Virus record (IMG/VR): IMGVR_UViG_3300017971_000447
Location: 1-41,963 of that record
Direction: 5' to 3' (one strand)
DNA: 41,963 nt
DNA from: a virus
A program made the position numbers and the translations under genes. A model generated the notes under the pieces. That model saw only the letters and a program-made list of their open reading frames with translations, ran no database searches and was not told the origin of the DNA. Each line of letters starts with the position of its first letter. Within the stretch, counting starts at the first letter, position 1. Of this stretch, positions 31,367 through 41,066 are shown one piece after another.

Positions 31367-32276
31367 TATGGCTGACTTTTATCCCTCCGGGGATATTCAA
31401 AGTCTTGCAACGTCAGTGTCCGATGTGGCGGATGATGTAGCGGATGCGTTTAATATCGCGGCTGATGCGGTTGAGCTTCTGGCTAATTTTTTCGTGGATG
31501 AGATTGATCCTATTGCGGCATTGACGGATGTTATTATCGATGAGATTACCAATTTTATTGGAGATCTTCGGACGGCGAGTGCTTCCATTTTACCCGTGGT
31601 CCCGCAGGATAGGTTTTATCGAGGAGGTATCGAGGGGTTCATTGGGGCCGTGTCTCGATCTTTCGATGACCGGGCTGATTCGGAGAGGCCCATTCTCTCG
31701 CCATCATCTGATACCGTGGGGTACGTCTTTGCTTACGGGGCAACGGATCTAAAAGAACTGTACGATGATTTTTTGGGGAGTGCGATTTCGCTTTTCGACC
31801 TTGGAGCCCTGGAGGATTGGAAGTTTGCGGCGGATCCTGACTCGGTTCCAAGTCGGGCCGTGAGGCAAAGCAGTGGTGTTCCTCCGGATTGGGAATCTAT
31901 CCGGGTGAGTGACGTATTTCCACCTTACGATGACCTTCTCGGGGAACTGGAGAAGGCGGCGAAGATATTTGGCCGGGGTGATTCAACTCAGGATTTCGTG
32001 AGGGATATGGCGGCAACTATTCGAGCGAAGGCTCAGACGTTGGATGCTCTGGCAAGCTACATAACATTCTTTGCGAATCAAGTAGAGAACTTGTTTCAGT
32101 TGGAGAATATCTGGTATTTGAAGGTCGGTCCTACTCAAGGGATCGAGAATTGGCGACAAGAGCTTTTGACGGCTTCCAATCGTCCTCCTTACAAAGGGGA
32201 GCTATTTTACGTGGCCGGTCTGGCCGTGTTTGCCGGGGGAGCAGATGTTGCTACATTAGAGGAGTTGCTAGGATGA
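31344..32276 (+). CDS. baseplate-region protein, 310 aa, unknown
   Basis: GTG 31344 chosen because GAGGAGG lies six bases upstream; ATG 31368 is in frame but lacks its own site. Helical and acidic, with a start of repeated Ala/Asp heptads (SVSDVADDVADAFNIAADAVELL) and a hydrophobic segment (VDEIDPIAALTDVIIDEITNFI). Central part Asp/Pro-rich, C-terminus mixed. Located between spike and wedge genes, so probably virion-linked. No family recognised. Confidence 0.6.
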   Translation: MGEWKKVDMADFYPSGDIQSLATSVSDVADDVADAFNIAADAVELLANFFVDEIDPIAALTDVIIDEITNFIGDLRTASASILPVVPQDRFYRGGIEGFIGAVSRSFDDRADSERPILSPSSDTVGYVFAYGATDLKELYDDFLGSAISLFDLGALEDWKFAADPDSVPSRAVRQSSGVPPDWESIRVSDVFPPYDDLLGELEKAAKIFGRGDSTQDFVRDMAATIRAKAQTLDALASYITFFANQVENLFQLENIWYLKVGPTQGIENWRQELLTASNRPPYKGELFYVAGLAVFAGGADVATLEELLG

Positions 32277-32659
32277 AAGGTGTAGATCAGGATATATTGC
32301 ATCAAGTGATCACGGAATTGATGGAAGATGCATCTCCGGACAAGGAGGAGAGGATAGTACAGGCTATTCGGGATGTGAAGAAAGACTTGTCCTCGAAGCA
32401 ACGGAATTTCCGGAGCCTGACATCAAAACTGGAGAAGATCGAGGGATTGATTAAGTCGCTTTCATCGAACGGCAGTGACGCATCTACCAAGTTGATCATA
32501 GAGTTGTTGAAAAAGCGGCGAATATCTCTGGAATCGGATTTGGAAAGTATAAATCTCTCGAAGATGGTGAAGAAGCTGGGGTATCTGGAGCAGGAATTGG
32601 AATCCGTCAAGGTCAATCAGGACATCATTGAGCAGATAAGGGAGAATTTACATGGCTGA
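32273..32659 (+). CDS. coiled-coil baseplate accessory, 128 aa
   Basis: ATGA overlap with the previous gene at 32273; an in-frame upstream start inside that gene is less likely. The product is charged and almost wholly helical with heptads (RSLTSKLEKIEGLIKSL, LEQELESVKVNQDIIEQI). It ends eight bases into the gp25-like gene. A rod or assembly factor is likely. Function not assigned. Confidence 0.6.
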   Translation: MKGVDQDILHQVITELMEDASPDKEERIVQAIRDVKKDLSSKQRNFRSLTSKLEKIEGLIKSLSSNGSDASTKLIIELLKKRRISLESDLESINLSKMVKKLGYLEQELESVKVNQDIIEQIRENLHG

Positions 32660-33062
32660 TGTTATCGGTATAGGTTGGGATTTTCCTTTTAATTTCGATG
32701 ACAACGGGAGAGTATCTAAGAGTTCGGATCAACCTGATGGTACTTCTTCGCCTTCGGCCTCGAAGCAACACCTTTATGAGGGACTTTACCAGTTGATTCA
32801 AACGGCGATTGGGGAAAGGTTGATGCGGACGAATCTCGGGTGTGGGATTCATGATTTTGTGTTTGAGGTAAATGATGAGACATTACTTTCGCTCATTCTT
32901 TACTATGTTTCGGATGCTATCGCTCGATGGGATTACCGGGTAGATATCATCGGGATTGACGGGATAGTGGATCAGGGAACGTTGAAGGCTACTTTGAGTT
33001 TCAAAGTGCGGAATACTCAGGAAGTCAACAATTTAGTCATTCCGCTTGTGGAGGGTGTGTAA
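32652..33062 (+). CDS. baseplate wedge protein, gp25/gpW-like
   Basis: 136 residues. It carries the lysozyme-like gp25 pattern: GIGWDFPFNFDDNGRVSKSS, LYEGLYQLIQTAIGERLMRTNLGCGIHDFVFE and RVDIIGIDGI. The GERLMRTNLGCG segment is the family's core, corresponding to the G-E-R-x-M-x-P-x-F-G motif. gp25-like proteins join the wedge to sheath and gpJ/gp6. ATG overlaps the upstream frame by eight bases. Confidence 0.9.
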   Translation: MADVIGIGWDFPFNFDDNGRVSKSSDQPDGTSSPSASKQHLYEGLYQLIQTAIGERLMRTNLGCGIHDFVFEVNDETLLSLILYYVSDAIARWDYRVDIIGIDGIVDQGTLKATLSFKVRNTQEVNNLVIPLVEGV

Positions 33063-33063
33063 A

Positions 33064-34752
33064 ATGGCGACAAATTTTGTGGAACCGAAAATTGACTACA
33101 CAAGCAGGGACTTTCCTGCAATTCGGGATGATGCGATAAATTCCATCGCTCAGTTCACTTCGGAATGGACGGACCATAACCCTGATGATTTTGGGATCGT
33201 GCTTGTTGAGCTTTTCGCGGCAATGGGGGATATGCTCAATTGGTACGCGGATAGGCTGACGAATGAGAATTACCTTGATTCGGCGGTTTCGCGTCCTTCA
33301 GTTTCCAAGCTGATCGCTTTGCTTGGGGAATCGTTTCGAGGTATTCAGTCTGCTATTACAACGGTACAATTTTCTATCACAACTCCTTTGGGGTATGATT
33401 TGACCATTCCGGTCGGGACAAGGATTCGCTCATCTTCCCTAACCAACCCCATTGATTTCGAGACGGATGAGGAGACGGTGATTCTAACCGGAAACCTTCT
33501 TTCAGGGCTTGTGTCGGCTACTCAGGGGGTAACGTACAATTTGGCTCTTGGAACGGCTGATGGGTCGCAATTCCAGTCTTACTTAGTTAATCTGGATGAC
33601 ATTCTTGAGGACGATATTGATGTTTACGTGGATGGCATTTTGTGGCCTCGAACTGAATCATTGGTCCTTCTCGGTGCGACTGAGAGGGGTTGGCAACTTT
33701 ACAAGGATCCAAACGATGATCTTTATATTCAATTTGGAGATGGGATCAACGGAGCCATTCCTCCGGCTACCGTAGCCGTGGCGGCTGATGTGCGGCAAAG
33801 CGTTGGGTCACAAGGAAACTTAGGAGTTGGGGCAATTACCGTGGTGGTATCGACTTTCCCGGTTACAGTGGGAGTGACGAATACCGAGCTTGCTTCTGGA
33901 GGAGGACCGGCAGAAACGATTGCGGCGGCAAAACGTAGGGCTCCCGCATCATTTCGGACCTTGGGCCGGGCAGTGTCTTTGGATGATTACTCAACCCTGG
34001 CTTTGAACGTGAGTGGGGTAGGGAAAGCCAAGGCGGCTTACGGGGGTGTGGCCCGGATCGATATTTACATTGCTCCGGTGGGCGGGGGTGCGGCTTCTCA
34101 AGCCCTTTTGGACAACGTAGAGGAGTATTTGGATACCGTTCGAATGGCGGGGGATGGAATCAGTACCTACTCCGCTACTTATGTGGATATCAACATGACC
34201 GGGACCGTAACCGTCCTTTCGGCCTATCGGCAGGAGAGTGTGGAAGAGGAAGTGCTCGCGGCGATTAGCGATTATTTTGCGGTGGAGAATCGAGAATTTG
34301 GGGACGCGACAACTCCTGAAGGTGATATTCGGATATCTGACGTGTTCAATTTGATCGAGACGGTGGATGGGGTTGACTTTGTAGAGCTTACTCTTTTAAC
34401 CCGCGTGGCTGATCCTGAATGGCTATTCGCTTCGGGGGATGCGACGTTCGGGGTAGTCTCGATCTCCTCCAACACGATTGAGGAAACTTGGACAGTTGTT
34501 TTGAATTCGGCTACAACTTTTACCGTTCGAGGGTCAGTTTCGGGGCTTCAATTGGCTACCGGAGTTTTCGGTTCGGCTTATACGAGTGATAACGGGGAAG
34601 TCACATTTACGATTACTGCGGGAGGTACTCCAATGGCTCCTGGAGATCGAGCGGAATTTAAGGTTTCTCCTCTTGTGGGTTCCGTGGATATCGATGAAAC
34701 GGAAATCGCGGCAGAGGGGTCAGTCTCACTTACTTTCACGGGCGGTATCTAA
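33064..34752 (+). CDS. baseplate wedge protein, gpJ/gp6-like
   Basis: 562 residues from ATG 33064, one base after the gp25-like stop; an in-frame GTG at 33046 is less likely. The start YTSRDFPAIRDDAINS with ELFAAMGDMLNWYADRL, and the central GGGPAETIAAAKRRAPASFR with SLDDYSTLAL, are baseplate-J signatures. The C-terminal 100 residues are a Thr/Gly-rich beta domain. Forms the wedge ring that triggers sheath contraction. TAATG overlap with the next gene. Confidence 0.9.
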   Translation: MATNFVEPKIDYTSRDFPAIRDDAINSIAQFTSEWTDHNPDDFGIVLVELFAAMGDMLNWYADRLTNENYLDSAVSRPSVSKLIALLGESFRGIQSAITTVQFSITTPLGYDLTIPVGTRIRSSSLTNPIDFETDEETVILTGNLLSGLVSATQGVTYNLALGTADGSQFQSYLVNLDDILEDDIDVYVDGILWPRTESLVLLGATERGWQLYKDPNDDLYIQFGDGINGAIPPATVAVAADVRQSVGSQGNLGVGAITVVVSTFPVTVGVTNTELASGGGPAETIAAAKRRAPASFRTLGRAVSLDDYSTLALNVSGVGKAKAAYGGVARIDIYIAPVGGGAASQALLDNVEEYLDTVRMAGDGISTYSATYVDINMTGTVTVLSAYRQESVEEEVLAAISDYFAVENREFGDATTPEGDIRISDVFNLIETVDGVDFVELTLLTRVADPEWLFASGDATFGVVSISSNTIEETWTVVLNSATTFTVRGSVSGLQLATGVFGSAYTSDNGEVTFTITAGGTPMAPGDRAEFKVSPLVGSVDIDETEIAAEGSVSLTFTGGI

Positions 34753-36374
34753 TGGGTGTTTATGCAACTGACGTTATAATTCGGCGGGGGATGGAAGGCC
34801 CTCAATTGGTACTCTCGTGGACCAATTCTGACGATGCTGGCCTTACGGCAGTGCAAATTCGGAGAGGTACAAACGGTTACCCTGAATCTATTACGGACGG
34901 GATTCAGGTCTATCTTGATAGTTCTCCGGTGGTGAGCGGGGACGATTCTTATGCTGATGTAGCCGTATCGGGGCAAGTAACGTATTACTATACAATTTTC
35001 ACGCAAGTTACGGGGGTCTGGTATCATAAGTTTAGTACGCAAAAAAGGGAGTTCCCTCTTGATGGTCGGGATTTTCATCTCCGTCTTTGGGAAAGCCTCC
35101 CGGCCATCTATCGAAAGCAGGATGAAACTACCAATCAACAAACTCTGACTACTCAGATGGTGGATGATGAGTGGTGGAACTATTGGGAAGATCAACTGAA
35201 ACAATATGGACAGTTGTATCGGTTTCTTAAGATATTTGGTATTCAGTTCGGGGGGATAAGGGAACTAATCAAGTATTTTACGGTGTTTTATGATGTGTAT
35301 AATGTTCGAGATGACCTTCTTCCTTACCTTGCCAATCTGATTGGGGCGAAGATTCTCAGAGGAGTGTCTCTTCAGAGGCAGAGGTTCCTTATCGCGAATG
35401 CGGTAGAGCTTTTTAAGATTCGAGGGACCATTGCCGGGATCGAGCGTTTTGCCGAGGGTAATTTTCAAACGGAAGTTCTCATTCAGGAATTCGCTTATGA
35501 TATACTTGAATCCAATCGTGTGGATCGAACTTCCGTAGCCGATGATGACATAGTTCTGAATAACTGGAATAGCCCTTGGAACACAATTGATTATGTAGTG
35601 GATGGGAGGCAAGGGGAGCAGTGGAGCTATCGAACTATCGGGCTTTATTTTGATGATTGTCTTGATACTGACATTACTCAGGATATGCTTGATCTTGCCG
35701 AGGAGTTCTTTTCAGACTTTTTACCGGGGACCGGGGCATGGTATGCCTTTACTCATTGGGATTCTCTTTGGTCGGATGAGTTTGTGAATTTCTCCAACTG
35801 GACGGAAACGGATCCATCCTCTTCACTTAATGTTGTATCGGAGCAAGCGGTTTTTCTTGTGGCTAATGGGGCTGGCCCGGCGACTTCTTCTTTGAATCGT
35901 GCTCCTGGAATCACGGGGGCAAATGAGTTTGCCCTTGACCTTCCTTTGATGGATTTGATATGGCCAACAACGGTGACGGGCAGTGATGCTTATGTTGAGA
36001 TTCGAGCTTCTTGGGGTATTCATTATGTCGCTATTCGACTTTCTTTGATGACTACTGGAGAGAATCGCTATTCAGTGATTTACTCTAATTCTGGCGGATC
36101 AGGGACGGTGGACTTGGATTTGAGCAGTGCGCCGGATACGGCTCGTTTGAGACTTGAGAGGGGGCCAAACGGTTTGATTCGAGGTCTTGGGGATGTTGAT
36201 GAAATAAGAACTATCGTACATCAACTTATTCATTCGGATTATACAAGTGCTCCTACCGATGTTAAACTGGAATGGAGCGTAGGGACCAACTCAGGTAACT
36301 TCCAAGCGAAGTCAGATTGGTTCAAACAATGGGAAGCCCTTGCAGGAGCAACTTGGGTACAAGTCTATCCGTAG
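34752..36374 (+). CDS. tail protein I-like wedge protein
   Basis: 540 residues, TAATG overlap. Residues about 110-280 resemble gpI/TIGR02242-type tail proteins: LWESLPAIYRKQ, DDLLPYLANLIGAKILRG, ANAVELFKIRGTIAGIERF. The first 100 residues form a fibronectin-like beta domain and the C-terminus a beta-sandwich-like part (ANEFALDLPLMDL, RYSVIYSNSGGSG). The core links wedge to fibres; flanking modules may bind fibre or glycan. Confidence 0.8.
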   Translation: MGVYATDVIIRRGMEGPQLVLSWTNSDDAGLTAVQIRRGTNGYPESITDGIQVYLDSSPVVSGDDSYADVAVSGQVTYYYTIFTQVTGVWYHKFSTQKREFPLDGRDFHLRLWESLPAIYRKQDETTNQQTLTTQMVDDEWWNYWEDQLKQYGQLYRFLKIFGIQFGGIRELIKYFTVFYDVYNVRDDLLPYLANLIGAKILRGVSLQRQRFLIANAVELFKIRGTIAGIERFAEGNFQTEVLIQEFAYDILESNRVDRTSVADDDIVLNNWNSPWNTIDYVVDGRQGEQWSYRTIGLYFDDCLDTDITQDMLDLAEEFFSDFLPGTGAWYAFTHWDSLWSDEFVNFSNWTETDPSSSLNVVSEQAVFLVANGAGPATSSLNRAPGITGANEFALDLPLMDLIWPTTVTGSDAYVEIRASWGIHYVAIRLSLMTTGENRYSVIYSNSGGSGTVDLDLSSAPDTARLRLERGPNGLIRGLGDVDEIRTIVHQLIHSDYTSAPTDVKLEWSVGTNSGNFQAKSDWFKQWEALAGATWVQVYP

Positions 36375-36383
36375 GAGGATGTC

Positions 36384-39353
36384 ATGGCTGGAAGAACTGG
36401 AAGTTATTTTGTCAATATTTTCGCTGAGTCGAAGAGGTATCTCGGGAATTTACTTCAACAAGGAAAGCCTCTTGTGGACGGGGATTGGAACGATCAATCC
36501 GAGAATGAGCAGAAACTCACGCAACGTCCTTTCCAGAAGATGGGGGATCGATTTTATAGTGATTCTTTCAAGATTCTCGGGCAAGGGTCCGGTAGTTATT
36601 CTGGACCTGACACTTTTAAGATCGATGGCCTCAGTGGGTCTATCGGAGATCCGGAAACATGGGGCTGGGGATGGATCGGCGGATTACCTGTACGTCTAAC
36701 CGATGACTGGCTTTATTGGAATGATGCAACGGGTTCATCGTTTGTGGCTTATACCGATCAACACCTTGATGAGATGTTCCATCGCTCGTACAATTTGCAG
36801 GATTTGGGGAGTAATATTTGGAGGGTGACGGATACATCAGTAGCCTATAAGGCCGGGGAGCTTGTGGGAAGGACGATCTATCCGAATGCTAAGGATAACT
36901 CAGTGAGTGGTGCGCCGGATGGCTACACGATTGTTGCGAATACTGCGAACACCATTGATTTTGACACAACTACGGGAGCATCCACAACTCCTCCGGCTTC
37001 GGCAGGAGACTATTACATCATTGGGTTAACAACTCCGGCTCCTACTACAACTCGGGATGACGAAATCTATTTGGATATTCATATTGAGGAATGGAATGGG
37101 ACGGAAGATTCTGATTTGATCATGCCTATCGGCCCTGGAATTGAGTGTATGAGGCGATTGAAGCTGGTACAACTTGTTCATGTGATTGAGGACGTTTCAA
37201 CTCACGGCTCGATGCCAGCGAATTACGTGGATGTTGATGGGAATCAGCATTATACCGTTCTCTTGGCTTCAATGACGCGAGATGACACCGGAAATATTCC
37301 GGACTCTATTTTGACAGATGAACGAGATCCGTGGTTTGGGTCCGGACCTGAAGTGGAAACTGCAAGGGGGTTGATGAATCAGCTTGAGGAGAGGATTTAC
37401 CGGACCTACGATCCTGGAACGGGGCTTCCAGTGACGGATGGAGTGATCTTGCCGGACGGTACTTTGAATCCGCTTGCCGTCGGGGCGGCGATTGACCACG
37501 ATGATCTTGCGGATATGCCTGATACGGCGGGGTCTCCGGCATTGGCCAACTCTGACCATGATGCTCGGTATGGTGATGTGACCTATTCGAGTGGACCGGC
37601 GGGAGGGCCGAATGATTCAGTGGTTGACGCGGAATCTCATCGTGATGCTATCAACCGCCTTGATCAGAATAAGGCTCGGTTACACGGACAGTTGCAGGAT
37701 GCCGCTTGGAACGCGGTGACTGATCATGATGCTCGATATGGGGGTCTTACTTATTCCGGTGAGACTCCAAGTGCCGCGTCTCCTGGAAATGATGTGGTAG
37801 CAGATAACGATTCTCATGGGGAAGCCATCAAGGCTTTGGATAGTGCCGTTGGGGATCTTCAAGAAAATAATCGTCCTAATTTCGTTTCAGCTTTTGAGCA
37901 ACTTTTTGGGGATGCAGGAGCAGGGAATCTCGTGGTCTCTTCGGATACTGATCTTGGGGCAGTGCAAGCCGTAGAATATGATAACCTGACCATTAATTCA
38001 GGGTTCGAGCTTACGGCTGATGGTCCATGGCTTCATATCGCGGTCAAAGATACTCTGACTATTCAAACGGGTGGTAGAATTCATCTTCGAGGGGCTGATG
38101 GAGGAGATGGCCCGGCAGGGGCTACTCCCGGTGCCGGAGCTATTGGAAAAGGATCGGATGGGGGCGATGGGGCAGGAGGTGGATTGCAATCAAAAGGCGG
38201 TCTTTCCGAATCTCCTTTTGGGAAAGCCGGTAACGATGCTGATGGTACTACTGCGATAGGGAACGGTGGAAGTGCTTTTGGGTATGGGTTGGTATTTTCC
38301 GGTGGCGGGGGGTCGGGGGGATCAGATAACTCGGCTTCCGGCGGCGGTGGTGCTGGGGGAGGTGCCGGTGCGAATGGTATTACGGGAGGAGTAGACCTGG
38401 ACGGGCTTGATGGTGAAAGTGCATTAGGTACTGACTTTGAGACTACAACCCCTATTTTCGATAAGACTACGGGAAGGGTGATTGCATCGAAGCAGTTTCG
38501 TGATACTACCGTAGCGTCTTTTCCGTTAACCGTGAATAAGGGAGATATCCTTTGGGTTATAGGTAATGCTAATGCTGGATACTACACCGTTGATTATGCT
38601 ACTGGAAATGATGTTTATATCAATGAAACTTTCCCTTCGACGGGGACAACGGGGGAGCGTTATTTGATTTTCCGTCGTTCTCAGGAAATGACTCTCACAC
38701 AACTCAAGGGGTTACATCGTTTTGTGATTTCCGGCGGACATCTTGGAATAGGTGGCGGTGGTTCCGGGGGAGCTAGTTCTTTACCGGGTAATGGTTGTGG
38801 AGGTGGTGGTGCTGGAGGAGGTGGAATTTACATCGAGGCGAAAAATGTGGTATTTCCCACGGGTTATTTATTGACGGGATCGACGGGAAGTTGCTTGGCA
38901 AACGCTATTTTTCAGGATTTATCTGCCACTTTCCAGACGAATAAGGTGAAAAGAGGAGATATTTTAGAGATATACACGGCTTCTCCGGCTGATGACAATG
39001 TAGCGAAGTATCGAGTTATCGATGTTGTCAGTGAGACACAACTTTTTGTGGAATGTGATTTCAAGACGGTGACATCTGGAGTTGAGGATTGGCGTATCAT
39101 TCCAATGGCGATTGACGCTTCCGGTGGTAACGGTGGAGATGGATTTCCCACCGTTCCGGGTAATTTCGGCGGCGGTGGCGGTGGGGGCGGCGGAACCGTG
39201 TTCATTGTGGCTGACTCTCTGACTACCGTTGATGCTGAGAGGGTAGGCGTATTTGGGGGTGCATCTAAAACCCGAGTAGCGGCTGATGTTATTGGGGGAT
39301 ATGGGGGGAATGGTATGAAAGCTATTCTCGATCTCTCGAATTATGATGGGTAA
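36384..39353 (+). CDS. tail fibre / receptor-binding protein with Gly-rich tip
   Basis: 989 residues behind TAGGAGG. The start YFVNIFAESKRYLGNLLQQGKPLVDGDWNDQ resembles DUF6519/DUF4815-like baseplate-to-fibre anchors (QGK-L-D-DWN). At about 390-500 there are two 56-residue repeats. From about 570 the chain has three Gly-rich tracts (about 570-672, 788-815, 912-938) with GGSGGSDNSASGGGG-type runs, separated by beta segments. Such tracts recall the polyglycine-sandwich tips of T-even/S16-type adhesins. Likely the host-recognition element. Three Cys occur, sparsely. Confidence 0.75.
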   Translation: MAGRTGSYFVNIFAESKRYLGNLLQQGKPLVDGDWNDQSENEQKLTQRPFQKMGDRFYSDSFKILGQGSGSYSGPDTFKIDGLSGSIGDPETWGWGWIGGLPVRLTDDWLYWNDATGSSFVAYTDQHLDEMFHRSYNLQDLGSNIWRVTDTSVAYKAGELVGRTIYPNAKDNSVSGAPDGYTIVANTANTIDFDTTTGASTTPPASAGDYYIIGLTTPAPTTTRDDEIYLDIHIEEWNGTEDSDLIMPIGPGIECMRRLKLVQLVHVIEDVSTHGSMPANYVDVDGNQHYTVLLASMTRDDTGNIPDSILTDERDPWFGSGPEVETARGLMNQLEERIYRTYDPGTGLPVTDGVILPDGTLNPLAVGAAIDHDDLADMPDTAGSPALANSDHDARYGDVTYSSGPAGGPNDSVVDAESHRDAINRLDQNKARLHGQLQDAAWNAVTDHDARYGGLTYSGETPSAASPGNDVVADNDSHGEAIKALDSAVGDLQENNRPNFVSAFEQLFGDAGAGNLVVSSDTDLGAVQAVEYDNLTINSGFELTADGPWLHIAVKDTLTIQTGGRIHLRGADGGDGPAGATPGAGAIGKGSDGGDGAGGGLQSKGGLSESPFGKAGNDADGTTAIGNGGSAFGYGLVFSGGGGSGGSDNSASGGGGAGGGAGANGITGGVDLDGLDGESALGTDFETTTPIFDKTTGRVIASKQFRDTTVASFPLTVNKGDILWVIGNANAGYYTVDYATGNDVYINETFPSTGTTGERYLIFRRSQEMTLTQLKGLHRFVISGGHLGIGGGGSGGASSLPGNGCGGGGAGGGGIYIEAKNVVFPTGYLLTGSTGSCLANAIFQDLSATFQTNKVKRGDILEIYTASPADDNVAKYRVIDVVSETQLFVECDFKTVTSGVEDWRIIPMAIDASGGNGGDGFPTVPGNFGGGGGGGGGTVFIVADSLTTVDAERVGVFGGASKTRVAADVIGGYGGNGMKAILDLSNYDG
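37554..37889 (+). repeat. tandem 56-residue repeats in fibre gene
   Basis: Copies at 37554-37721 and 37722-37889, exactly 168 bases each. Both start DHDARYG and share TYS, the SHxxAI segment and a following helix. Well diverged at DNA level, so the duplication is old or under selection. Confidence 0.65.
38092..39198 (+). repeat. Gly-codon-rich low-complexity tracts in fibre gene
   Basis: Three GGN-rich tracts: 38092-38400, 38746-38830 and 39118-39198. They encode the Gly-rich modules of the fibre tip. Between them lie two similar short beta domains (starting near GRVIASKQFRDTTVASF and LLTGSTGSCLANAIF). Repetition of this type allows slipped mispairing and adhesin variation. Confidence 0.6.
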
Positions 39354-39358
39354 TTCCC

Positions 39359-40276
39359 ATGAATTTTCTGATGCAGTTATTGAAACGGTGGTTGGGTGAG
39401 CCCCAACCTATTGGGACAGTTGAGAAATTTGCGCAAGAAAAGGGGGATATGAAGATGCTGAAAAAAGGAGACTCCGGATCTGATGTGGTTGAACTTCAGA
39501 AAAAACTCAAAGCTCAGGGATGGTATTTTGATGGAGATACGGGCGGGAACTATGGGCCGCTTACGGAGAATGCCGTAGAGGATTTTCAGTTTACTCACAT
39601 GGGGCCTAAAGGGGAGTGGCTTGATGTTGATGGGATTGCCGGTCCCGATACCTTATGGGCTTTGGATAATCCTTCAGGCAATGCTCAACGGCATTTTATC
39701 GAGGCGATGGTTCCGGAAGGGCTGGAGGGTGCTCGTAAGGATACCCTGGAGGAGGCCCTGAAATATTGGCGTGAGGGTGTTCATGAAGTTCCTGACGGGG
39801 CTAACTCAGGGGATGGGGTAGACCAATTCATTAAGGGCTACGGAGCCGTCCCGTGGTGCGCTCTTTTTGTATCCCATGTTGATCGGAAAGCGAACGGATC
39901 TTATGCCATCGGGAGACGTGAGGCGGGTACGGCGAACTTTTTCCGAGAAGCTAAGAAACTCGGGATATTCTTTAAGAAAGGGTCTTATCATCCCATTCCC
40001 GGTGATATGTTCATCATGCAGAATAAAGATGCGAACGGGAACTATAAGGGAACGGGACATATCGGTTTCGTCTTGGCCGTTTCGACCGATGGGAAAACTT
40101 ATCAGACGATAGAAGGGAATGCTGGAAACCGGGTGAAGGTAGCGGAACGGAGTATTGATGATCCGAAATTGGAAGGTTGGATCAGGCGATACGGTGATAC
40201 TCAGAATCCTCCGGCGTTCATTTGGGGGCTTTGCGGAAGGTCTGCCGGAAATATCGATAAAGGAGGAACTCGATGA
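39359..40276 (+). CDS. endolysin: peptidoglycan-binding plus CHAP/NlpC-like peptidase
   Basis: 305 residues from ATG 39359; ATG 39449 (KMLKKGDSG) is an alternative with AAGGGGG upstream. Residues about 35-105 form a peptidoglycan-binding type 1 domain (LKKGDSGSDVVELQKKLKAQG, GIAGPDTLWAL). Residues about 135-295 form a Cys/His peptidase: PWCALFVSHV supplies Cys, GTGHIGFVLAV supplies His, and TIEGNAGN the third residue. It would cut the cell wall at lysis. The start of the lysis block. Confidence 0.85.
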   Translation: MNFLMQLLKRWLGEPQPIGTVEKFAQEKGDMKMLKKGDSGSDVVELQKKLKAQGWYFDGDTGGNYGPLTENAVEDFQFTHMGPKGEWLDVDGIAGPDTLWALDNPSGNAQRHFIEAMVPEGLEGARKDTLEEALKYWREGVHEVPDGANSGDGVDQFIKGYGAVPWCALFVSHVDRKANGSYAIGRREAGTANFFREAKKLGIFFKKGSYHPIPGDMFIMQNKDANGNYKGTGHIGFVLAVSTDGKTYQTIEGNAGNRVKVAERSIDDPKLEGWIRRYGDTQNPPAFIWGLCGRSAGNIDKGGTR

Positions 40277-40692
40277 ACAACCACGGGTTAAGGGTAACTG
40301 TGCATAAGTGGAGGGAGTTCGTTCAAGCATGGATGCAAAAGCTCCTGGCCACCATTATATCCGCGAAAGTGATGATCACCATTGTTGTGATCGTGGTATC
40401 CTATCAATTGGCGGTGACAAAGCATACTTATGAGATCGTTCTGCAAGGGGACATGGGGCAGAGTGTGGGAAAGATTACTGCCCCTTACCTTTCCGGGGCC
40501 GATTGGGCGAACTTGATAGCTACGGTGATTGTGGCGTTCATCGGGGCTCGGGTCATGCCTCAGCTTTTGGAATCTATTGGAAATGGCGTTGGCAACGTGT
40601 TAAACTCAAATAATGGTAAGGTTAGTAGCAGTGGGGCGAAAACCCCGGAACAAGCTCGGGATATCACTATTCCCGAAGAAGATGAGGCATAG
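40273..40692 (+). CDS. holin-like membrane protein
   Basis: ATGA overlap with the endolysin and AAAGGAGGA upstream. The 139-residue product has two hydrophobic segments, about 28-48 (TIISAKVMITIVVIVVSYQL) and about 77-92 (ANLIATVIVAFIGARVM), a short outside loop and a long polar tail. This layout and place next to the endolysin suit a holin that permeabilises the inner membrane. No named family seen. Confidence 0.6.
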   Translation: MNNHGLRVTVHKWREFVQAWMQKLLATIISAKVMITIVVIVVSYQLAVTKHTYEIVLQGDMGQSVGKITAPYLSGADWANLIATVIVAFIGARVMPQLLESIGNGVGNVLNSNNGKVSSSGAKTPEQARDITIPEEDEA

Positions 40693-40704
40693 GAGGAAAG
40701 AACA

Positions 40705-41025
40705 ATGCCAGAGGACATGGAACTTCAACAATGGTTGGTAGGGTTGGCGGAAGCTCTTGGGGCCGCTAATCAAAGTGAGGGGCAGAAGGCTCTTATCGAC
40801 ATGGTGGGGGCTGATGGAAACGGTGGAATCGCCCAGGTGATTGCTGATTATTCCAAGGAGAACGGCCTTTCCATGGAAGCTCCCGAGATTCATTTTCTCG
40901 TGACCGAGGAAGTGGACGGGGTGCCTGTATCCAAGCGGGTAGGGGTCAAGATCGATGAGCATCCAATTGTGCTCGGAGTGATCTTCGGAGCAATGCTCAC
41001 GCTCAGTCTCGGGATCAGTAGCTAA
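40705..41025 (+). CDS. tail-anchored small membrane protein, 106 aa
   Basis: ATG behind AGGAGGAAAG. The first 80 residues are soluble and acidic. The last about 20 are hydrophobic (HPIVLGVIFGAMLTLSLGISS), so it is probably C-terminally membrane-anchored. In the lysis cassette it may act as antiholin or second holin component. Function not known. A strong hairpin follows the stop. Confidence 0.55.
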   Translation: MPEDMELQQWLVGLAEALGAANQSEGQKALIDMVGADGNGGIAQVIADYSKENGLSMEAPEIHFLVTEEVDGVPVSKRVGVKIDEHPIVLGVIFGAMLTLSLGISS

Positions 41026-41033
41026 CTCGTGGT

Positions 41034-41066
41034 GGGGCAGTGGTGGGAAAAACCTATCACTGCCCC
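41034..41066 (+). terminator. strong hairpin without a U-run
   Basis: GGGGCAGTGGTGGG (41034-41047) pairs CCTATCACTGCCCC (41053-41066), 14 pairs including two G-U, with loop AAAAA. The following bases TCTATTCG are not a U-tract, so an attenuator, processing or mRNA-stability element is as likely as a terminator. The ribosome binding site GAGGAGGG lies 8 bases beyond. Confidence 0.4.
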
